NCBI RefSeq assembly: GCF_021869535.1
Contig: NW_026262734.1
Coordinates: 81,654,339 to 81,718,338 of the forward strand
Origin: Mytilus californianus
Taxonomy: Eukaryota; Mollusca; Bivalvia; Mytilida; Mytilidae
Length of the DNA: 64,000 bases
Direction of reading: 5' to 3'
The notes under the pieces are model-generated. The model was not told the DNA's origin, searched no databases, and was given only the letters and a program-made list of their open reading frames with translations. The translations under genes were made by a program, and so were the position numbers. Shown here one piece after another: positions 56,300-64,000 of this stretch. How positions within the stretch are numbered: position 1 is the stretch's first letter; each line of letters starts with the position of its first letter.

Positions 56300-57460
56300 G
56301 GTACAAGAGAAAGGCAAAAGTAAACATTTCTGGCGATACGATAAGTCAAAACATACTGATAACATAGGTGTAGCTGCAAATAAAATTAAACGGAATACTA
56401 TACATGGACAGCAAAACTAAGACCGAGCTATTAAACGAACAAGTTAAGTCAGTCTTAACCAAGGAAAGCGCGTCAGTCCTATTAACACAAACACAGAAAT
56501 CGAAATATCCCAGTCTTTAAAACATAAACATAGATGTTCAAAGAGTTGAAAAACTTCTGAAAAACTTAAATACCAATAAAGCTAGTGGACCAGAAGGCAT
56601 TTCAAAGAAAGGACTACATCTGTGTTCAATAGCTCTAGAAGAAACTCATATGTTCCAAATTCAGGCAAACTTCCATCTCACTGGAGAAATGCGAACATTA
56701 GCCCGATAATAAACAAAAGTTGATAGACAGCTACATTTTATCGACCTGTATCGCTTTCATGTGTTTGCTGTAAACTTCTTGAACACATATTGTGCAAACC
56801 TATCCTAAACCACATAGAAAGAAATAATATACCTACCTCACTTCAACACGGCTTCCGTAGTGGCCATTCCTGTTAAAGTCAGCTTTTTTGAACGATGCAC
56901 GACATCATGATATATTTCGATGCCAAGAAGCAAATTGATCTTATAATACTTGATACTTGTAAGACATTCGAAACCGTGCCTCACCGAAAACTACTACATA
57001 AACCAAACAAAAACCATGGCATAGCTGGTAACACAATTGTGTTATGTGGGTAATCATTCCTAAAGAAAGATATGAACCGTAGAGAGAGCATTCAACGAAG
57101 GTCGGCTAGGCTCGTATGCAAAGACCTAAGGCGCACTAGAAGTATCACTTCCATGATGGAGGACCTTATGTAGCAGGAATAGGAGAAAAGCGTTTTGTAC
57201 TACTGTACAAGTAGTGAACGATCTGGTAGCCATCCCCTTTGAAAATCATATTGAATTAAATAACATACCATCAAGAACTACAAACTAAAAACAACTGATA
57301 ATTTTATCAGCAAATACTGACATTTACAAACATTCTATTTTTCCACAAACTATAAACGATTGGAACTCATTATCAAACAGTGCAAACAAATGTATAACAA
57401 TGGTAAGTTTTAAGGCAGTCAAATCGCAAGTCCAATTGAAACTATGGCGCACAAACACAT
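56300..57460 (+). pseudogene. Decayed non-LTR (LINE) reverse transcriptase
   Basis: Frames shift repeatedly but the LINE order is readable: FWRYDKSKHTDNIGVAA; LLNEQVKSVLTKESASV; LKNLNTNKASGPEGIS (RT motif 1); SHWRNANISPI; FYRPVSLSCVCCKLLEHIL (motif 2); LQHGFRSGHSC; IDLIILDTCKTFETVPHRKLL (motif A region, F.DFSKAFDTV in active copies); then directly ESIQRRSARLVCKDLRR and DWNSLSNSANKC from the C-terminal region. The segment that should carry motif B and the catalytic (Y/F)xDD is missing, so there is an internal deletion near 57060. It belongs with Jockey/CR1-like elements by motif style. Dead copy. Confidence 0.75.
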
Positions 57461-57464
57461 CATT

Positions 57465-58375
57465 TCGAGTTGTATACAAATACAAAAGACGAAGCTTTTT
57501 TTTTATTATTCGAACACACCAACTCTGTTTTTAAGAATAACTAAAAAGGTATTTCGCTTTATCCGTATACTTCATTTCTTTGTACATTGAATGTTTAATG
57601 TTAATATATCAATATGTAGCATATATAAAAATACGTTTTCAAGACAAAATAGACAAAACGCTTGAACATAAAAAGGTGTATCTGACTTTCTTTTTTCGTT
57701 GAAATTATTGCCCATTTTTTGGTAGGAGTTTTTCCCTAGTAACTGTTGGCAGGGCAAAGATGCAAATTAATGTTTTAAAAAGATTATTTTTCTTTGGAAT
57801 TATGTTTCGGCGAAATTTATGCTTATGCCAAAAAATAAATCCACATGTATTTGCACCTTCCATAATTGGCTGTTGTGTGATAATTTGTCTTTAATTCAAA
57901 CTTAACAAATATCTCGAAACTCCATATTATAATATCAATTTAAGTACAAACACGTATATGAGATGCACAAAAATCCTGAACTATAGACCTAGATTTAATT
58001 TTTTTAAAGTCCATAGAAACAGATGTACACAATTCAAAAATACCAGCTTGGCCATTATACCTTCTCTAATAAAGAGTTCTATTTCATTTGTTTAAACTCA
58101 ACTGGATATCAGTTGTTGTAATGTTGTGTGCAAAAAGGGTGTAGGAAATTCTATGTTATACCACGGTTCAGATAAACGCTTTTGTTGACAATATCACTGA
58201 ATTCATCAAAATGAGGTCTGATGAATTGTTTCAAAAAAATGAATTTCATATGTAAGAGGTTATTATTTCATTTTATTTATTCAAAATTTAGCGCAAAAAA
58301 AAGGTGAATTTGCTATATCAAGTCAATAGCTTTGTTGACTTTTGAAGCTCTAACTGTCTTTGCTTTAAATACTTT
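57465..58375. other. Spacer, nothing recognised
   Basis: May include LINE 3' UTR. No supported gene. Confidence 0.4.
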
Positions 58376-58379
58376 AGTC

Positions 58380-58965
58380 AGAATCAGAAATCCATATGGG
58401 TTTATTGTTTTTCTGAAATTGTTTAACATTTCACAGCGGTATAACATGTTACTTTAATTATTCTTCCCTCAGTTTATTTATTTTGTATTTGCATTGTATC
58501 ATAGATCAAATTTATTTGTTCAGTGTACGTTCACCGGTGTTAATGTGTCTTTTGATTGAGTTAAGCCATTTCAATCAATATTTTATAGTGTGTTTTTCTA
58601 TGTTGTGATGTTTCACTATTGTTTCAGATAAGGTTGAAGTTTTGGTACCATTAAAACGTTTAAACCCGCTGCAATTGTTTGCACCTGTCCTAAGTCAGGA
58701 ATCTGATGTTCAGTAGTTGTCGTTTGTTGATGTGGTTCATAAGTGTTTCTCGTTCCTCGTTTTTTATATAGATTAGACCGTTGGTTTTCCCGTTTGAATG
58801 GTTTTACACTAGTAATTTTTGGGACCCTTTATAGCTTGCTGTTCGGTGTGATCCAAGGCTCCGTGTTGAAGACCGTACTTTGACCTATAATGGTTTACTT
58901 TTATAAATTTTGACTTGGATGGAGAGTTGTCTCATTGGCACTCATACCACATCTTCTATTATCTA
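58380..58965 (+). mobile_element. Truncated 3' tail of Penelope-like family A
   Basis: Starts near ATTGTTTAACATTTCACAGC and runs through GGTACCATTAAAACGTTTAA, CACCTGTCCTAAGTCAGGAA, AAGGCTCCGTGTTGAAGACC and GAGAGTTGTCTCATTGGCAC to CATACCACATCTTCT. Longer at its 5' side than the 55.4-kb copy. Confidence 0.8.
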
Positions 58966-58969
58966 TATT

Positions 58970-61900
58970 ATGTTAACTCCCTTTAAATTAACCCCTAATA
59001 ACAAACATCGCATTTCTTCACAAAATTATACCACACACTTTAATTGGAAGCTGGAGTGGAATGGTGATAACTAAACAAATTAGTTTAACACAATTATACT
59101 GTATGTTCATGATCCTTTTCTAAGTCAGGATCCTCGTTGTTTGTTGTCCTGAGTTATATTTTTGATGATTTGAATTGTCTTTTAAGAATTCATATTATAT
59201 TTGTTAACTTTATGTCACTACTTTTACAGAATCCGGGCTTGTCATATGAAATATACGTTTGTTTGTTTGTTTGTTTGTTTGTTTTTTGTATTTTTTTTTA
59301 AGAATAAAGGCATTGTTCCTTACATTACAACTTTAAATGTTTAAAGCTAATATAGAAATTTAAAAACTCAAATGTTATATATCGAAAACAATATGTGAGT
59401 AGTAAAAATGGAATGAAATAAATTCTAAATCAAAAGTAATAATGTAGCTATGTATATGTCCTGGAAGTTATTTGACTCACAAAATGCGGATTGAGAAAAA
59501 ACCAGAACATAAGTAAATACAATGTAGCTATATATAAACGTACCTGATTTTTAGTAAAGACTTGCATATCCATGGATAATTGATACAAGTTTTAATGTTT
59601 GTTTATTCGTGTATGTAATCTTCCCACGAAAAAGTTGATTTAACTCGTTATTTAATGAATGTAGCATCAAAATATAATTATAAGGATTGATGTTTCTTTT
59701 TGTAGATTTAAAGGGTTGTAAATAAAGGCAACAGTAGTATACCGGTATAAACGTGATAATCGTGTCCACAGTTTTAGTGTGAAGCTCGGAATTGTTTTGT
59801 TATTCAACCATTTAATATAGTTTTAGTTCACCTGGATAACACATTCTTGAGTAAAGTTTTGTACTGTGTAATTGGAATGTTTTCTACAGTACGGGTGCAT
59901 TTGTACATATGTTGCAGTTCTTAGCTAAGCTTACAGGAAGACCTAACAACAGAAACGACTATAGGTCTTTGTTTGATTATGTTGATGGCTTATAAATTTA
60001 TAAGTAAAACTTTTATAAGTTTTGATACTTCATTCTGAATGCGCACATAAAATCAGTGTTAAAAACAATAAAAAAGTTAAATAATCAATTAAATACACTT
60101 TAAATTCAGCAATTGTTAGAATAGAACTATAAAATATTGAACACAATGTGTGGTACGAAACCATTAGCCGCATATACTGACTTCATACTTTAACTAACAA
60201 TGTACCCAGGTAATCAAAATTATAAAACATTTACTTCTTTAAATCAAAAAGTCTCAATTGACATAAATTAAACATGAATAGTTTGATAACTCTTTTTATC
60301 ACTAACATGTACACAGCTTGCTATCAATTCAATATAAAACAGTATAACTATTTAAACAGGGAACCAGTTTATAAAACAGGTAAATAAAGCGTCCTTATAG
60401 AAGAAGTGTATTTCATATTTTCTGATTAAAATCTACAATTAAAACATGATTAAAGTTTTATAAAGAATTTGTTACTTAAATTTTCCATTTGCTATGACAC
60501 AATAACTTTAAATTCCCTATTTAACGTACAGTAACTGGACACTTTACAATAGTATACATGTTTAATTGTGACGCACAGAAACAGTATTTACAAAGTATTT
60601 TAAACATGTAATTGATGATATTTAAGAATAAAATCAAACAACTGAAATACATGAACACACATGATATATACAAAATGTTTTTTAAATCTATTTTACCTTT
60701 TTATTAGCTGTGCTTAACATTGTTCAACTTCATTACACATATATGTTTATTTATGAATACATCATTATCTGTTCAACATACCACTAGTCATAATTGTACA
60801 CTATACGAATAAGATATACATAGCTCAACTGACTTTAAAAGAAAAGTATGTGTTTACTGCTGTTAGACTTATGATACCACATAAATTAGTAAAATATAAA
60901 TACTTTTGATCATTATACAAATACAAACAAGCTTTACTTAAAGTCGGTTTAAACTACTTTTTCAAAATACATAGACATTTTTATACTAAACGTGCTTTGA
61001 TAAGGTATTGGATAAAAATATATCACAACATTGATTTTGTCAGTTTTTATAGACTTTCCCTTTTTAAATACGCAATGAAGTTTAGTATTTGTTTAAAACT
61101 TTTATAGACACATAGCTATGATAGTCAAGGAATAATAAAATGAATTCAGTACGAGAGTGTGGAAATTAGCAATATTAGAAGGATAAGGTATATGCTAGTT
61201 ACGTAGCAAGTGACATGGTGAACAAGGTAATGTGCATATTTTGAACATCAGGGATTGTGGTAGAATTACAAGTGAGAAAAGTAGTGATTTTGATAAATTT
61301 TTACTAAGATTGGGGTTTCAATGAAGCATCAGACTATCACTTGCACACTATTCTAGTTAAGAGTACATATTGAAAAAAGCTTTTGATATGAAACAAAAGA
61401 ATGGATTTGAACATTTCCTGTTAATTCAGAATACTGAAATGTAGCATGATCGCATTTGGATTTGTGAAGTGATAATATCAGTTTAAACATTGGAAAGTAG
61501 TTGACGGTGTATGATTTATTAATACTGTGTACAAAGAGAGTGGTAATGGTGATATGTATAAATTTTAGTTATGTACATAAAACACACTATATAGAAAAGC
61601 GAAGTCTCACTAAAACGAACCTTACAAAAAAACACCCGGTTGTGCTTATCTTAAATGGGAAAGCTGTGATTTCAACATCAACACGAGATTGTGACTACGT
61701 TCCTGAAACAGATGCATGGTCAATTGTGACATGACCATTCCTTATCGTCATATCAGCGCGCAATAAAACTTTTCGAGGGATGGCAACAACTCAATGGCTT
61801 CCTAGTGAGCAGCAAACCTTAGCGAAAACATCATAAGACACAAGCCTTCATCAACGAGCAAAACCCAATAAACATTTTGTAGTAAGTAAGCTTTAAAAAG

Positions 61901-63060
61901 CCCTGTATAAAACAAAAACCGAAAAACATATATAACAGCGATCAACGACAAACACTGAATGAAAATTCATGGAATGGGATTGGCACAAACAGAATGAGGC
62001 ATGCTGAAACATTTTTAAAATCTTTGTAATTAAATAAAAAAAAAAAAAAAATCTTCAAAAACAAATTAAAAATAATCATACATATACATATTTAATACAA
62101 AAAGCAAAATTTCAGAAGTTAAGTTGACATGCACAGCACGTTGACCGTCAATAACATATTCTGCTTGTTCCCATTATTGTTTTTTTTTTTCAAATAGAAA
62201 ACTATTGAATCTAATGAACAATCTTAAAAGGTGCACAATTATACTATATATAGTCGATTTTAAGGAAAATAACTAGGAATATTCCATTGGAATCAACCAC
62301 TCAGTGGCGAGGATGAATTCGGTATGACGGTAACTTCACATAAAGAATAAAAAAATTTTGAAATACTGTGGACATACAAAAATGTCAACCGATGAAAATA
62401 ATGATCGAGGTGGTTTAGATCTTTTTTAAAATGAAAATAACAATTTATCAATTTCGTGCGTCCGAAGAATAATTGTGGATTTACCTTCACCAGAAACGCT
62501 CAAGTCTTAACTATAAAGATGCTAAGAATATATAAGACATGAGAACGTGACTAGCGATATTACAAAAAGGCAACTAAAAAGGTAGTCTTATTCATCTAAG
62601 ATCAATTTAACATATTGCATATCATTTGACTGTTCGATCGTTATAATCTGTATGTTGCCCTATACATGTCTTATAATTATTGTTGTCGTTGGGTTGCATT
62701 ATCATTAAATTATAACCTACATCTCCTTCTATCCCTATTTAAATGTCTGCATAATGGCAAAATTTATATAATATTGTTAGAAAAACAAAAAACAAGTCTG
62801 ATGAAAGCAAGACGTGATTGTTTGCATTTGCATGAGTAATATACTATTAATTCATTGATAAATGATCGCTGGATAAAACAGATATGGAGTCAGAAATCTA
62901 AATTCCCTTTCTTTTTAGATATTAAAAAATGCGACATACTACATCATAACGATACATCCAACAACAAAAGGGAAAAAAGTTGGACAATTAGGATTTTTAT
63001 ATATTCTTTTCCATTTCCATTGATTTCTTTTCTCATCAATTATGATTGTTTGGTCGATAA
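58970..63060. other. AT-rich region, nothing firmly recognised
   Basis: About 4 kb downstream (minus strand) of the receptor tail exon. It holds a (GTTT)6 microsatellite at about 59262-59285 and a short family E terminus (AAAGGCAACAGTAGTATACC) at 59726. Part must be the 3' UTR of the 63-kb gene, but no polyadenylation signal stands out. Open frames at 59551-59769 and 61501-61734 are unsupported. Confidence 0.45.
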
Positions 63061-63067
63061 CTTGCAT

Positions 63068-63678
63068 CTATTCTGAAAGATGTTTACTTTTGTTTATGTC
63101 GGAGATGTGGCAGTAGGAAGTCTTGTCGACTAAAGTATTGTTCCGGTGAAGGTAGCTTGCTCGGTCATACGTGCAATCTACTGAAATTTCATAACCCGAA
63201 GCGTCCTCTTCTATTGGCGGATAGGTACTGCATAAACTTTGATCTACTATACAATTATATTTTTTCGTAGACGGAATTGCATTTTGGCTTTGTTCGTCCT
63301 TATGACTGGATTCCTTTGTACCAAGACTGGTAAATGGGTGTTGGTAACAGGCCAGAGTTTCGTTACAATTTGTTATACTTTCAGAACTGGACGAGTCATA
63401 GTCTTTTTCAAGATTAGAACTAAATGTAATGGGAAGTAATATGCTGTCCAAATGACTATCGTCGATGCTTTCGTATAGGCATTCATGGAGTTCCAAAGTT
63501 TCTTGTGTTGTGTGTTCTTCTGCTTTACCACCACTTTCTTCGACAGTGTTTTTGCATTTTGATTTCGAAAGACATCTACGTTTCTTGACACAGTTTGAAA
63601 TTCCTAAGATTCCTAGTAAAACAATAATCCCAGATAAGGCTCCACAGAATAGGATTAGTAGTTCTGTTTTTGATAAAC
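63068..63678 (-). CDS. Transmembrane and cytoplasmic-tail terminal exon of a receptor-like protein
   Basis: The minus strand has an acceptor TTAATTTCGTAG followed by GT TTA TCA, i.e. phase 1, and then an open frame of about 202 residues to TAG at 63068. Residues 2-30 (SKTELLILFCGALSGIIVL...) are a single transmembrane span closed by the basic VKKRR, so the rest is cytoplasmic. The tail is Ser/Thr/Asp-rich with tyrosine motifs LYESIDDS, SGYEISVDCTYDRASY and STYPP. YESI fits a YxxI/L sorting or signalling motif. The extracellular exons would lie right of the window. The decayed exon at 905-1342 is a paralogue, and the exons at 50.5 and 52.3 kb have the phase expected of this gene type's ectodomain, so a tandem gene family is likely. 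I do not recognise the named family. Confidence 0.65.
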
Positions 63679-63744
63679 CTACGAAATTAAATTGTTTTGT
63701 TATCAATTACATGTAAACATATTTCAACTGATTTTTACTGTTCA

Positions 63745-64000
63745 ATTTATGATGTGGTGTTACATCACTGTCTTGTTTGATCGCTCACACGTGTGATTCA
63801 TCCCGTTACATCTTTTATTCAGTAATTCAGAGGTGTGTCTTTAATTGGTGTCTGCCATATTTTATTTTTGTTCTGTAAAAAAATACGCCTTTGGTTTTTC
63901 TCATTTGAACTGCATGACATGTTTTCTTTTATGGGCCTTTGTAATGAATATATGGTACTGATGTTGCTCATTGTCAAAAACCTTTCTGTGACCGTTACTG
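63745..64000 (+). mobile_element. Decayed retroelement 3' tail (family H), cut by the window edge
   Basis: GTGGTGTTACATCACTGTCT, CGTGTGATTCATCCCGTTAC, CCTTTGGTTTTTCTCATTTG, TTTTATGGGCCTTTGTAATG and TGCTCATTGTCAAAAACC follow the order of the 35.9-36.4 kb tail. Confidence 0.5.

Noticed and set aside
63239-63716. Plus-strand frames antisense to the receptor tail exon
   Set aside because: Shadows of the minus-strand coding frame, which has a splice acceptor, a transmembrane span and a paralogue.

Overview
This is AT-rich, repeat-dense eukaryotic DNA, almost certainly from a bivalve mollusc and most likely a marine mussel (Mytilus or a close relative). Many stretches look to me like interspersed families I associate with mussel genomes: several retroelement 3' tails sharing the core CCTGTCCTAAGTCAGGA, a 'tgaccttgacctcattttcatgg'-type tandem repeat, and a repeat beginning with TTTGAGCTTTTCTCATTAC. 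This is recognition from memory, not a database result. There is no bacterial-style operon, tRNA, rRNA or CRISPR array.

Host coding signal is sparse and all of it lies on the minus strand. At the right edge (63068-63678) an intact terminal exon encodes a membrane-spanning segment and a long cytoplasmic tail. At 52.3 and 50.5 kb two exons with compatible phase-1 splice sites encode a cysteine-rich extracellular region. At the far left (905-1342) lies a decayed paralogue of the membrane/tail exon. Together they suggest a tandem family of single-pass cysteine-rich receptor-like proteins. The left-hand exons may belong to one gene with an intron of about 49 kb, or to broken neighbours. A decayed first exon of a secreted coiled-coil (C1q-domain-type) protein sits at 21.8-22.7 kb.

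The rest is mobile DNA. One nearly complete but inactivated Penelope-like retroelement lies at 45.4-49.2 kb, with fragments or 3' tails of the same or related families at 0-0.45, 25.7-26.7, 31.4, 34.7-36.4, 37.5-38.3, 42.0-43.0, 55.4-55.9, 58.4-59.0 and 63.7-64.0 kb. A decayed non-LTR (LINE) reverse transcriptase lies at 56.3-57.5 kb. Three near-identical 455-464 bp MITEs with GGTGTAATACCACCA ends lie at 6.0, 7.4 and 38.7 kb. The segment 11769-21733 has hAT-like ends and identical 8-bp flanks (ATATTTAA), so it may be a ~10-kb insertion; inside it are a palindromic GTAAACA/ACATG array, a poly-C/poly-G pair, a foldback hairpin and a five-copy ~180-bp tandem repeat.

The remaining stretches, including most of 27-34 kb and 59-63 kb, show no gene or element I can support.
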